Source of the DNA: Actinomycetota bacterium
GTDB taxonomy: Bacteria; Actinomycetota; CADDZG01; JAHWKV01
Reading direction: 5' to 3'
Assembly (NCBI GenBank): GCA_019347725.1
Contig: JAHWKV010000018.1
Location: forward strand, 1-9,815
DNA length: 9,815 nt
The number at the start of each line of letters is the position of its first letter. Positions within the stretch are counted from its first letter, which is position 1. The notes beneath the pieces were generated by a model. That model searched no databases. It saw only the letters and a list, made by a program, of their open reading frames with translations, and was not told the origin of the DNA. Positions 1 through 7,639 of this stretch are shown one piece after another. The position numbers and the translations under genes are program-made.

Positions 1-1358
1 CCGGCGCAAAGGCGGTCGTCTTCCAGGATGCCTCCGCGGACGCGGTGGCGGGGGCGCCCACGACGCGGGACCTGCCGCGGATCGCCGTAGGCGGTGCCGC
101 GGGTGCCAGCCACAGCTTCGCGGACCTAGAAGGGCACACGCCGCTCGCGCCGCGCGCCGGGGCGGCCGCGGAGGATTTTTCCCTGATGCTGTACACCTCC
201 GGCACGACCGGAAAGCCCAAAGGCATCGTCCACACCACCGGCGGCTACATGACCGGGGTGACAACCACCCACAAGCTGGTATTCGACATCCACGACGACG
301 ACGTGTACTGGTGCGCGGCCGATATCGGGTGGGTGACCGGTCACTCCTACATCGTTTACGGCCCCCTGGCCAATCACACCACGGGCATCATCTACGAAGG
401 TGCGCCCGACTGGCCGGAGAAGGACCGGCTATGGGACATAGCGGAGCGCTACAGGGCGACGATTCTCTACACCGCTCCGACCGCGATCCGCACGTTCATG
501 CGCTGGGGCCCCGAGTTTCCGGATCAGCACGACCTGTCCTCGCTGCGACTGCTGGGTTCGGTAGGAGAGCCGATCAATCCGGAGGCGTGGATGTGGTACT
601 GGAAGTACATAGGCGGGGAGCGGTGCCCCATTGTCGACACCTGGTGGCAGACCGAGACCGGCTCCATCATGATCACGCCGCTTCCGGGGGTGACCGATCT
701 CAAGCCTGGCTCGGCCACCCATCCGTTCCTGGGCGTCGAGGCCGACGTACTGGACGAACAGGGCAACTCCGTCCCCCTCGGCTCGGGGGGAGCGCTGGTG
801 CTCAAGCACCCGTGGCCGTCGATGTTTCGGACGATCTACGGCGATCCAGACCGCTACGTACAAAACTACTTCGCCCGTTACGGTCCAAACATCTACCTGA
901 CGGGCGACGGAGCTAAAAGGGACGAGGAGGGCTACTACTGGCTCCTTGGCCGCATGGACGACGTGATGAACGTGGCCGGACACCGGCTGTCCACCTACGA
1001 GATCGAGTCGGCGCTGGTCGACAACGACAAGGTGGCGGAGGCTGCCGTGGTTGCCCGTCCCGACGACATCGTGGGCCAGGCGATCGTAGCTTTCGTCACG
1101 CTCAAGTCGGCCTATTCTGCAGACGAGTCCATCGCAGCCGAGCTTCGCGAGCATGTGGCCAAGGTGATCGGCAAGATAGCCAGGCCGCACTCACTGGTTT
1201 TCACCAACGATCTACCCAAGACGCGCTCGGGCAAGATCATGCGCAGGCTGCTGCGGGACGTAGCTCAAGGCCGCCCCCTCGGCGACGTGACAACGCTGGC
1301 CAACGCAGAGATTCTCGAGCAGATCCGGGAGGCGGGGCTAAGTCCGGACGAGGAGTAA
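1..1358 (+). CDS. acs: Acetyl-CoA synthetase (AMP-forming), 5'-truncated by window edge
   Basis: This enzyme activates acetate with ATP to acetyl-AMP and then acetyl-CoA in the cytoplasm. The reading frame is open from base 3, so the gene starts outside the window; about 452 of the usual ~650 residues are present. Visible motifs are the P-loop [10 protein letters not shown] (195-224), followed by [48 protein letters not shown], the hinge/A8 region [16 protein letters not shown], and the C-terminal [11 protein letters not shown], whose Lys codon at 1233-1235 is the conserved catalytic and acylation-regulated lysine. From the P-loop onward it is a typical Acs. The ~58 residues before the P-loop are not: the Acs signature resembling GRDxWWHD just upstream is absent, the sequence there looks more like other acyl-CoA ligases, and the DNA is visibly more GC-rich (see findings). 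The gene ends TAA, 4 nt from the stop of the convergent lipoprotein gene, with no terminator between them. Confidence 0.9.
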   Translation, partial: GAKAVVFQDASADAVAGAPTTRDLPRIAVGGAAGASHSFADLEGHTPLAPRAGAAAEDFSLMLYTSGTTGKPKGIVHTTGGYMTGVTTTHKLVFDIHDDDVYWCAADIGWVTGHSYIVYGPLANHTTGIIYEGAPDWPEKDRLWDIAERYRATILYTAPTAIRTFMRWGPEFPDQHDLSSLRLLGSVGEPINPEAWMWYWKYIGGERCPIVDTWWQTETGSIMITPLPGVTDLKPGSATHPFLGVEADVLDEQGNSVPLGSGGALVLKHPWPSMFRTIYGDPDRYVQNYFARYGPNIYLTGDGAKRDEEGYYWLLGRMDDVMNVAGHRLSTYEIESALVDNDKVAEAAVVARPDDIVGQAIVAFVTLKSAYSADESIAAELREHVAKVIGKIARPHSLVFTNDLPKTRSGKIMRRLLRDVAQGRPLGDVTTLANAEILEQIREAGLSPDEE

Positions 1359-1362
1359 GTGC

Positions 1363-1899
1363 TTAGGTTTCGGTGACACTGTCGCTTATCGCCTCGAGCG
1401 TTTGGCGCTGCTCGTCCATCTGGGGACGTTCGGTCCACGCGACGACCTGGATAAACCGATCGGGACTTTCGACGACGGTGAATAAGTAGCTGAGATCCAG
1501 GTCGGCGGGGCTGGCGCTTATCTCGTAGCGCAGGCCGTCGAGCCCCGAGCTTTCCACCGGCTCGGGTTCGTTCAAGTCAGCAAAGCTTGAGTCGGGATCG
1601 TTCAAACCGGCCATGAACTGCTCAACAGCGAAGTCGCCGAACTCCTCAAGCGTCACGCCCTCGCGCAGGTCCTGCTTGACGTCGCTTATCACCACAACGT
1701 AGCTTTCGGCCTCCCGGTTGGATGCCTGAAGATCGGCCCCCGGGTTGAGCGCGGAGTCCTCGCTCCATGAGTCCGGTACGCGTATCTCCAGGCCGTTTTC
1801 GCTGGTCAGCGTCTTGGACAGATCGGCCCCGCCGTCGCAAGCCGCCAGAAGGACGGTTGTCGAAAGGAGTAGGCCGAGAAGCCGAAGCATCGGTTTCAC
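1363..1899 (-). CDS. Small secreted lipoprotein, possible PsbP/DcrB-like fold
   Basis: This is a predicted 178-residue lipoprotein of unknown function. I chose the GTG at 1899 because the hydrophobic signal peptide (residues ~4-20) and lipobox LAAC, with lipidated Cys21, follow directly, and AGGA lies 9 nt upstream. An ATG at 1890 would also retain the signal peptide but has no ribosome site. The frame is open to an ATG at 2034, but that would put 45 unlikely residues before the signal peptide. The mature part begins with a short linker and then GLEIRVPDSW, a pattern seen at the first strand of PsbP/DcrB/LpqN-like surface domains; it is acidic and continues with alternating strands to an amphipathic C-terminal helix. 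That fold assignment is inference. The gene is convergent with acs and divergent from the ATP-grasp gene. Its start overlaps the stop of a tiny leader ORF. Confidence 0.8.
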   Translation of the reverse strand: MKPMLRLLGLLLSTTVLLAACDGGADLSKTLTSENGLEIRVPDSWSEDSALNPGADLQASNREAESYVVVISDVKQDLREGVTLEEFGDFAVEQFMAGLNDPDSSFADLNEPEPVESSGLDGLRYEISASPADLDLSYLFTVVESPDRFIQVVAWTERPQMDEQRQTLEAISDSVTET

Positions 1900-1919
1900 G
1901 GCCGGGCATCCTGCGCCAT
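1896..1919 (-). CDS. Candidate 7-codon leader ORF (MAQDARP) coupled to lipoprotein start
   Basis: On the minus strand AAAAGGAGA (1934-1926) is the strongest ribosome site in this intergenic region, and it sits 7 nt before the ATG at 1919. That ATG opens a frame of seven codons whose TGA (1898-1896) overlaps the GTG start of the lipoprotein gene in a GTGA arrangement. The frame differs from that of the lipoprotein. Termination at this stop would place ribosomes directly on the downstream start, so translational coupling is likely if the peptide is translated. The short length means it could be accidental; the strong ribosome site argues otherwise. Confidence 0.45.
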   Translation of the reverse strand: MAQDARP

Positions 1920-1963
1920 GTCGAGTCTCCTTTTCGGGTCTTTGGCTCGGGTAGACGATTGCG

Positions 1964-1969
1964 ATCCTA
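1964..1969 (-). promoter_or_regulatory. Candidate -10 element for the lipoprotein gene
   Basis: TAGGAT on the minus strand fits the TAnnnT form of actinobacterial -10 boxes. It would start transcription roughly 35-40 nt before the leader ORF. No convincing -35 box is present at 16-18 nt; that space holds a pyrimidine-rich run on the minus strand. Weak call. Confidence 0.25.
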
Positions 1970-2116
1970 GCCCCGGCACCCTCAAAAGAAAAGGACGCCA
2001 GATGCCCGAAGCGTGACGCCGGGAGCGGGCGCATCGAGGTTTCGACGGCGGGCTTGCAGGAAAAGAAACCTGTGTTCTACAGCGATTAATCCACTGGCCC
2101 CCTGAGAGGAGACCTG

Positions 2117-3388
2117 ATGCAAAACGTCTTTATCCTGGCGCTCGACGAGTCTCATCGTAAGGAGCTTGAGACGGTCAAATGCAAGGACGGCTGTGAGTTT
2201 CACGGTTTGCTCAATCCCGAGGACATCGTGCACAGCGAAGAGTTCTCTTTGAAGAAGATTCTCGACGATGCCCGCGCAGAGCTGGACGCCTTTCCCGGTA
2301 CGGTGGACGCCATCCTCACCCACTGGGACTTTCCGCTGTCGGTGGTTGCCCCGATCCTGTGCGCGGAGCGAGGCCTTCAGTCGCCCACCCTCGAGAGCGT
2401 TTTACGCTGCAGCGACAAGTACTGGTCGCGGCTGGAACAGCGCAAGGCCATCCCTAACTTCACCCCTCGCTTCACCGAGGTGGACCCTTTCGAGATCTCT
2501 TCGTTGAACGATATTGAGGTCGAGCCTCCGTTTTGGCTAAAGCCGGTGGCGTCCTTCGCGTCCCAGCTCGGCTTCAAGGTCAACGATGATGGGGATCTTC
2601 AACCTGCGCTGGAGGAGATCCGCGACGGCATCGGCCGTATCGGCGACCCCTTCGAGGATGTGCTGGACCGTGCGGATATACCCCAGGAAGTGGAGAAGGT
2701 AGGTGGCAAGCACTGCATTGCCGAGGAGTACCTGACCGGTATCGAGCTCGCTCACGAGGGCTCCGTGTTCAACGGAGAAGTGGACATTCACGGGGCGATC
2801 GATATGGTTCGGGAGGGTGAGATCTTCACCCGCTTGGAGTATCCGTCGACCGCTCCCCAAGGAATCCTCGACCTCATGGAGGAGGCAACACGCAGCCTGC
2901 TCGGCGAAATAGGGTTCGACCAGGGGTGTTTCAACGTGGAGTACTTCTGGAACACTGAAACCGACCGCTTGACGATCATTGAGGTCAATCCGCGTATTTC
3001 GCAGTCCCACGCGTACATGTTTGAGAAGGTGGACGGCCGGAGCAATCACCAGGTGGCCGTTGATATTGCCTTGGGTCGCAGTCCCACTCTGCCGGACGAC
3101 AAGGGCCTCTACGGCAGGGCCGCCAAGTTTCATCACACCACGCGCGAGGACGGCTTCGTCGAGAGCCTTCCGGATGAGCGCAGTATCAAGCGAGCTCGCG
3201 AGGCTGCGCCCGATGTGGAGATCCGCTTTGTGGCCAAGGAGGGCCAGAAGCTTTCGGATCTGACCGACCAGGATGCGTACTCGTTTGACCTAGCCGAGAT
3301 CTACCTGGCGGCGGCCGATCAAATGGACCTGCTGAAGCGCTACGATGCTGTTGTGGATGCCCTCGACTTTAAGATTTCGCCTGTATGA
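2117..3388 (+). CDS. ATP-grasp domain protein (carboxylate-amine ligase-like)
   Basis: This is a 423-residue ATP-grasp protein, probably a cytoplasmic enzyme that activates a carboxylate as an acyl-phosphate and joins it to an amine or other nucleophile; its substrate is unknown. A strong ribosome site (GAGAGGAG, 5 nt before the ATG) supports the start. Residues ~1-95 form a Rossmann-like pre-ATP-grasp domain. SDKYWSRLEQ at 99-108 begins the ATP-grasp region. FWLKPVASFASQLGF (139-153) carries the ATP-binding lysine (Lys142) and small-residue loop. AEEYLTGIE (202-210) is the hinge strand that binds the nucleotide. FNVEYFW and IIEVNPRISQ (272-296) carry the Mg-binding Glu275, Glu289 and Asn291 and Arg293. 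All key residues appear intact. A ~100-residue tail follows. Annotation pipelines often label such proteins biotin carboxylase-like, but no biotin domain or partner is present. The next gene starts 114 nt downstream on the same strand. Confidence 0.85.
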   Translation: MQNVFILALDESHRKELETVKCKDGCEFHGLLNPEDIVHSEEFSLKKILDDARAELDAFPGTVDAILTHWDFPLSVVAPILCAERGLQSPTLESVLRCSDKYWSRLEQRKAIPNFTPRFTEVDPFEISSLNDIEVEPPFWLKPVASFASQLGFKVNDDGDLQPALEEIRDGIGRIGDPFEDVLDRADIPQEVEKVGGKHCIAEEYLTGIELAHEGSVFNGEVDIHGAIDMVREGEIFTRLEYPSTAPQGILDLMEEATRSLLGEIGFDQGCFNVEYFWNTETDRLTIIEVNPRISQSHAYMFEKVDGRSNHQVAVDIALGRSPTLPDDKGLYGRAAKFHHTTREDGFVESLPDERSIKRAREAAPDVEIRFVAKEGQKLSDLTDQDAYSFDLAEIYLAAADQMDLLKRYDAVVDALDFKISPV

Positions 3389-3502
3389 GGCAGAATCGAC
3401 AGCCGGCCGGCGCTTTGAGTCTGTTACTTTGACACCAGCTTAGGGGCAACTGTTCGGCCGCGATCGGGTATGAGCGCGGCGTGAGAAAGGAGCCCAGTCC
3501 GC
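3389..3502 (+). other. Intergenic spacer between ATP-grasp and hydrolase genes
   Basis: This 114-nt gap holds a perfect GC palindrome, GCCGGCCGGC (3402-3411), with no loop or T-run, and a perfect -35-like TTGACA (3429-3434) without an acceptable -10 at 16-19 nt. It may be a read-through spacer or hold a weak internal promoter. An AAAGGAG ribosome site (3486-3492) lies 10 nt before the hydrolase GTG. Confidence 0.4.
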
Positions 3503-5533
3503 GTGAAGGTAGTGGATCAGTTTCCCCATCGGGTGCGCGTCGATGAGCACGTGCTCATTCCGATGCGCGATGGGATCCACCTGGCCGCGCGCTGCTGGAT
3601 ACCCGAGGACGCCGACAAAGAGCCGGTACCGGCTATCCTCGAATACATCCCATATAGAAAACGCGACCTTACCCGCGCCCGGGACGCGATCAACCACCCC
3701 TACCTGGCCGGTCACGGTTATGCGTGCATACGTGTGGACATGCGCGGCAGCGGCGACTCCGAAGGAGTGCTGACCGACGAGTACACCGAGGCTGAGCTGT
3801 CCGACGGCGAGCAGGCTATAGAGTGGATCGCCGCGCAGCCGTGGTGCGACGGTTCCGTGGGCATGATGGGCATCTCCTGGGGCGGGTTCAACGCCTTGCA
3901 GATTGCCGCCCGCCGCCCGCCGGCTCTGGGCGCTGTCGTGGCCGTGTGCGCCACCGACGACACCTACGTGGACAACATGCACTACATGGGCGGGTGCCTG
4001 CTCGGAGACAACCTCTCCGAGGCTACGACCATGTTTGCGTTCAACTCTTTGCCGCCCGATCCCGAGCTCGTGGGAGACAAATGGCGAGATCTGTGGATGC
4101 AGCGGCTATCAGGAAGCGGACTGTGGCTGTTGAAATGGCTGGAGCATCAATGGCGGGACGAATACTGGCGGGCTACCTCGGTTTCCGAGGACTACGGTGC
4201 AATCGATGCTCCCGTGATGGCGGTGAGCGGTTGGGCCGACGGCTACTCGAATGCAGTGTTCCGTCTGATCAAACATCTTCAGTGTCCCCGTCTGGGCTTG
4301 GTCGGCCCCTGGAGCCACAGGTATCCGCACTTCGGTTTTCCCGGACCCGCCATCGGGTTCCTCCAGGAGGTCTTGCGCTGGTTTGACCATTGGCTGAAAA
4401 AGAGCGACACGGGGGTAGAGCGGGAGCCGCTTCTACGTGCTTGGATGCAGGATCCTGCCCGACCCCAGCATGCGGTCTACGACACGCGTCCGGGGCGCTG
4501 GGTCGCTGAGTACGAGTGGCCTTCGCAGCGCGTTGAGATCCAGCGCTTTTGGTTCGGGCGCTCGTCGTTGGATCGGGAACCGGATTACCAGTCGGAGCCC
4601 AGCCCGATGTCGATTCAGTCCCCTTTGAGCCTGGGCCTTTTTGCCGGAAAGTGGTGTTCTTCCGACGCTGCGACCCCGGATCTTCCCGGTGATCAGCGGC
4701 AGGAAGACGGTGGGGCGCTTGTGTTCGAGTCGGAGGCGCTGCCGGAGCCGCTGGAGATGCTGGGCATGGCCACGGTCGAGTTGGAGGTAGAGGCCAATCG
4801 CCCCGTGGCGATGGTGGCCGTGCGGCTATCGGACGTCTTTCCCGACGGCGCGACAACTCGCGTCACTTACGGCCTTTTAAATCTTGCCCATCGCGACGGC
4901 CACGCGGAACCCAAAGCGGTAGAGCCGGGGGAGCGCTACCGCGTGAAGTTGCCTCTCAACGGCGTTGCTCAGCGTTTTTCCGAGGGCCACCGATTGCGTT
5001 TGTCGATCTCCACGTCTTACTTCCCGCTGGCCTGGCCGCCTCCTGAGCCCACTCAGCTGGTGATCTACCCGGCGGGTTGCCTGCTGCACCTGCCGGTGCG
5101 CCCGGAACGCTCCGAGGACGCGGAGTTGCGTAACTTCGACGAGCCCGAAGGTGCGCCGCCGCTCGACCGCGTATCCAGACACCCTCCCCAGGAGAACTGG
5201 CGGGTGATCCGCAACTTGGCGAGCGACGAATCGGTGCTGGAGGTGGTGCGTCACGACGGGCACATGTTCATCGACGAAATCGATTTGGACATGCGGCGCC
5301 GGACGCAGGAGTGGTACAGCTACGTAGCGGAAGACTTCTCATCCGTGCGCGGCGAGACGTACACCATCCGGGGCTTGGCGCGTGATGACTGGTCCACGGA
5401 GGTGCGCACCCGGACCGTGCTCACCTCCGACCCGAACGATTTTCACGTCACCGCGGAGCTGGACGCCTACGAGGGGGGAGTACGGGTTTACTCGGACAAC
5501 TGGCAGCACAAGGTCCCCCGGCGCCTGGTGTGA
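3503..5533 (+). CDS. CocE/NonD family hydrolase (X-Pro dipeptidyl-peptidase S15-like)
   Basis: This is a 676-residue alpha/beta hydrolase of the family that includes cocaine esterase, glutaryl-7-ACA acylase and X-Pro dipeptidyl peptidase; members cleave esters or amides of varied acyl groups. The start is a GTG with AAAGGAG 10 nt upstream. The N-terminal IPMRDGIHLAA and RVDMRGSGDSEG (77-88) are family signatures. The nucleophile elbow GISWGG puts Ser125 as nucleophile; GWADG and GPWSH give Asp246 and His272 as the other triad members, at spacings like those of CocE. A helical cap lies between. The region from ~310 to ~540 matches the jelly-roll C-terminal domain of the family. A further ~130-residue tail, rich in beta strands and Trp/Tyr, completes the long subtype. 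There is no signal peptide, so it is probably cytoplasmic. Its TGA overlaps the GTG of the PBP gene. Its true substrate cannot be read from sequence. Confidence 0.9.
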   Translation: MKVVDQFPHRVRVDEHVLIPMRDGIHLAARCWIPEDADKEPVPAILEYIPYRKRDLTRARDAINHPYLAGHGYACIRVDMRGSGDSEGVLTDEYTEAELSDGEQAIEWIAAQPWCDGSVGMMGISWGGFNALQIAARRPPALGAVVAVCATDDTYVDNMHYMGGCLLGDNLSEATTMFAFNSLPPDPELVGDKWRDLWMQRLSGSGLWLLKWLEHQWRDEYWRATSVSEDYGAIDAPVMAVSGWADGYSNAVFRLIKHLQCPRLGLVGPWSHRYPHFGFPGPAIGFLQEVLRWFDHWLKKSDTGVEREPLLRAWMQDPARPQHAVYDTRPGRWVAEYEWPSQRVEIQRFWFGRSSLDREPDYQSEPSPMSIQSPLSLGLFAGKWCSSDAATPDLPGDQRQEDGGALVFESEALPEPLEMLGMATVELEVEANRPVAMVAVRLSDVFPDGATTRVTYGLLNLAHRDGHAEPKAVEPGERYRVKLPLNGVAQRFSEGHRLRLSISTSYFPLAWPPPEPTQLVIYPAGCLLHLPVRPERSEDAELRNFDEPEGAPPLDRVSRHPPQENWRVIRNLASDESVLEVVRHDGHMFIDEIDLDMRRRTQEWYSYVAEDFSSVRGETYTIRGLARDDWSTEVRTRTVLTSDPNDFHVTAELDAYEGGVRVYSDNWQHKVPRRLV

Positions 5534-7395
5534 GTGCTAAGAACGCTCTGATCACAGCGGCGGTTGCGGTACTGGCGATTGCCGGGGCCGGAGGCGCCTA
5601 TTTCTACACCCAGAACCAGGCCAAGCCCGATGCCGCGGCGCGCGCCTACCTTGAGGCTTGGGAAGACGGCGACTACGAGTTTATGGAAGACATCTCGCTA
5701 AGCGAGCCCGCCCGGCTCGCCGAGCTTTACGAGTCTATTCCCGAGGATATGGGCGCCACCGAATACTCATTCGAACTCGACGAGGTTACCGAGGACGGCG
5801 ACCTAGCCGACGCTGCCTTCACGGCGACGTGGGCGCTGGAGGAACTGGGCGAGTTTACCTACCGCAGCGAGCTGGAGCTGGAGCGGCATGAGGAACGGTG
5901 GAGGGTTGTGTGGGCACCCACCACGATTCACCCGGACTTCGATTACGACGCCCGCTTCCGGCGAACCCGTAGCTGGCCGGAGCGGGGCCGAATCCTGGCC
6001 TTGGACGGTCAGCCCATCACCGAGTACCGCGATGTGGTGGTAGTGGGGATCGAGCCGCAGCGGATCACCGATCGGGACGCCATGATTCAGGCGCTGGTGG
6101 ACAACCTGGAGGTGGACCCGGCGGAGGTCAACGCGGCGCTCGACCGGCCGGGTCTACGTGAGGACTGGTTCCTGCCGGTGGTGGAGATACCGGCCGACAG
6201 GTTCGAGGAGCTAAGGCCCATCATCTACCCGGTCCCGGGACTGGTGTTCCAGAGCAAGCAGGATCGCCAGCCGCCGTCCGAGGAGTTCGCCAGGCACGTA
6301 ATCGGCTCTGTCGGGGAGATCACGGCCGAGGGCCTGGAGAACCGGGGCGAGATTTATCGCAGAGGAGACCTGGTTGGGCGAACGGGTCTGGAACAGGTAT
6401 TTGAAGGCCGCTTAGCCGGCCGCCCGACCCTTGAGTTGCGTATCACCTACCCAGAGGCCGACGATGAGGTGCTGGTAAGCGACGAGGGTCAGCCGTCCGA
6501 GGACCTGGCCACCACCTTGTCTGTTCCCATCCAGCAGGCGGCGGAGGCGGCGCTGGAGGGAATCGAGCAGCCCGCGGCAGTAGTGGTGGTGGATTCGACC
6601 AGCTTTGACGTGCGAGCCGCCGTGAGCCGGCCCCTGGGCGAGTTCAACCGCGCGTTCGGCGGTCGCTATCCGCCGGGCTCTTCGTTCAAGGTCGTGTTTT
6701 CAGCAACCCTGATGGATTCCGGGGTGACAGTAGATCAGCAGGTGCCGTGCCCGGCAGAGACCGAGGTCGGGGGCAGGGCCTTTCGCAATTTCGAAGGAGA
6801 GGCCCTGGGCGTAACGACTTTCCGGCAGGTTTTTGTGCACTCTTGCAACACGGGTTTCATCGAGCTGGGTTCAGCGGTGGAGTCCGAACAACTTATCGAG
6901 GGCGCTAAGAGGTTCGGTTTCGGGGAGAACTTTGATTTTCCGCTCAACGTGGCCAAGGCGGTCTTTCCCCAACCCAACGATGTTACCGAGAAGGCCGCCG
7001 CCACCATCGGACAGGGCCGGGTGCTGGCCAGCCCGCTGCATATGGCCACGGTGGCGGCGGCGATCGCAGCCGACGGCTGGCAACCTCCAAAACTATTGAC
7101 CGAAGCCGAGGCGTCGGAGCGAAAAGCTCTCGATCCGGCGACCGGACAGACGCTGAGGGAGCTTATGGTCCAGGTGGTGGCTGAAGGAACCGGTCGAGCG
7201 GCTCAGGTGCCGGGCGTGGAAGTTGGCGGGAAGACCGGCACTGCGGAGTTCGGCGACGAGACTCCGCCGAAGACTCACGCCTGGTTCATAGGTTTCACCG
7301 ACGACTTGGCGTTCGCCATCCTGGTGGAAGACGGGGGAGTAGGGGGCCGGGTGGCGGCGCCTATCGCCGCCAAGCTGATCGCCGCGCTCGAATAG
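5530..7395 (+). CDS. Class B penicillin-binding protein (transpeptidase) with MecA-N-like domain
   Basis: This is a 621-residue D,D-transpeptidase that cross-links peptidoglycan on the outer face of the membrane. A single N-terminal membrane segment (residues ~7-26) anchors it. Residues ~33-135 look like the NTF2-like MecA N-terminal domain, followed by the PBP dimerisation region with the RGxIxxxDGxPI motif (152-163), then the transpeptidase domain from ~345. All three active-site motifs are present: SSFK (Ser384 nucleophile, Lys387), SCN (438-440) and KTG (568-570). The architecture is like mycobacterial Rv2864c (a PBP lipoprotein), but there is no lipobox here. The start is a GTG sharing a GTGA with the hydrolase stop; there is no separate strong ribosome site, so coupled translation is likely. 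No SEDS glycosyltransferase (RodA/FtsW type) is next to it. The overlap with a hydrolase gene is unusual for a PBP and suggests shared regulation. Confidence 0.93.
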   Translation: MSAKNALITAAVAVLAIAGAGGAYFYTQNQAKPDAAARAYLEAWEDGDYEFMEDISLSEPARLAELYESIPEDMGATEYSFELDEVTEDGDLADAAFTATWALEELGEFTYRSELELERHEERWRVVWAPTTIHPDFDYDARFRRTRSWPERGRILALDGQPITEYRDVVVVGIEPQRITDRDAMIQALVDNLEVDPAEVNAALDRPGLREDWFLPVVEIPADRFEELRPIIYPVPGLVFQSKQDRQPPSEEFARHVIGSVGEITAEGLENRGEIYRRGDLVGRTGLEQVFEGRLAGRPTLELRITYPEADDEVLVSDEGQPSEDLATTLSVPIQQAAEAALEGIEQPAAVVVVDSTSFDVRAAVSRPLGEFNRAFGGRYPPGSSFKVVFSATLMDSGVTVDQQVPCPAETEVGGRAFRNFEGEALGVTTFRQVFVHSCNTGFIELGSAVESEQLIEGAKRFGFGENFDFPLNVAKAVFPQPNDVTEKAAATIGQGRVLASPLHMATVAAAIAADGWQPPKLLTEAEASERKALDPATGQTLRELMVQVVAEGTGRAAQVPGVEVGGKTGTAEFGDETPPKTHAWFIGFTDDLAFAILVEDGGVGGRVAAPIAAKLIAALE

Positions 7396-7425
7396 GAAAA
7401 TTCCTTGGCAAGATCGAGTCCGACT

Positions 7426-7444
7426 CCAGGCCCTTAGGCCGTGG
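7426..7444 (+). other. Hairpin after PBP gene, spanning the remnant's start codon
   Basis: CCAGGCC (7426-7432) can pair with GGCC(g)TGG (7437-7444) around the loop CTTA, with one bulged G. No T-run follows, so it is a poor intrinsic terminator. It covers the GTG at 7441 of the methyltransferase remnant. Confidence 0.3.
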
Positions 7445-7638
7445 ACCATCGCGATCATCTCGACTTGCTGCGCCGGGGAGTCTCACCCGGACCGGCCGTG
7501 TGAGCCGACCTAGGATCGGGCGCCGGCGCCTTCACGTTGGCGCTGGCCGAGCTGCGCGGCCCAGGAGCATCCACCGTCTCTATCGACAAAGATCAAAGCG
7601 CCCTGGACGCCAAATCTACGGGGTTTAAGCATGGCTGA
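7441..7638 (+). pseudogene. Remnant of a class I SAM-dependent methyltransferase
   Basis: Translating from GTG 7441 gives VDHRDHLDLLRRGVSPGPAV, then TGA at codon 21 (7501-7503), then ADLGSGAGAFTLALAELRG and, further on, VSIDKD, ending at a second TGA (7636-7638). The stretch DLGSGAGAFT is methyltransferase motif I (the glycine-rich SAM loop), and SIDKD fits the acidic end of strand beta-2 that binds the SAM ribose. Relatives of this type begin with M-D-H-x-D-H and carry Trp just before ADLG, so the TGA most simply arose from TGG. An in-frame TAG at 7435-7437 bounds the gene upstream, which supports the GTG start. After about residue 55 the similarity stops; the remaining part of a normal methyltransferase, well over 100 residues, is missing. 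There are therefore two independent lesions: a nonsense codon and a 3' deletion. TGA is used as the normal stop of two intact genes here, so recoding is unlikely. Confidence 0.75.
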
Positions 7639-7639
7639 T

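Noticed and set aside
429..1190. Long antisense open frame opposite acs
   Set aside because: It lies entirely opposite well-conserved Acs motifs, has no family features or ribosome site, and is a normal by-product of high-GC codon use.
1900..2034. Longer lipoprotein start at ATG 2034
   Set aside because: It would add 45 residues before a clear signal peptide and lipobox, and would cover the leader ORF with its strong ribosome site.
2537..3136. Antisense open frame opposite the ATP-grasp gene
   Set aside because: No recognisable motifs; the sense strand carries intact ATP-grasp residues across the whole stretch.
3402..3411. GCCGGCCGGC palindrome as a terminator
   Set aside because: It is a perfect palindrome without loop bases and is not followed by a T-run; chance is likely at this GC content.
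3429..3434. TTGACA as the -35 of a hydrolase promoter
   Set aside because: No TAnnnT box occurs at a workable distance, so it is only noted within the spacer entry.
4269..4856. Antisense Arg/Pro-rich frame opposite the hydrolase gene
   Set aside because: Composition is typical of a shadow frame of GC-rich coding DNA, and the sense frame carries family motifs.
7501..7503. TGA read as Trp or selenocysteine
   Set aside because: TGA ends the intact ATP-grasp and hydrolase genes, no selenocysteine element was seen, and the gene is also missing its 3' end.
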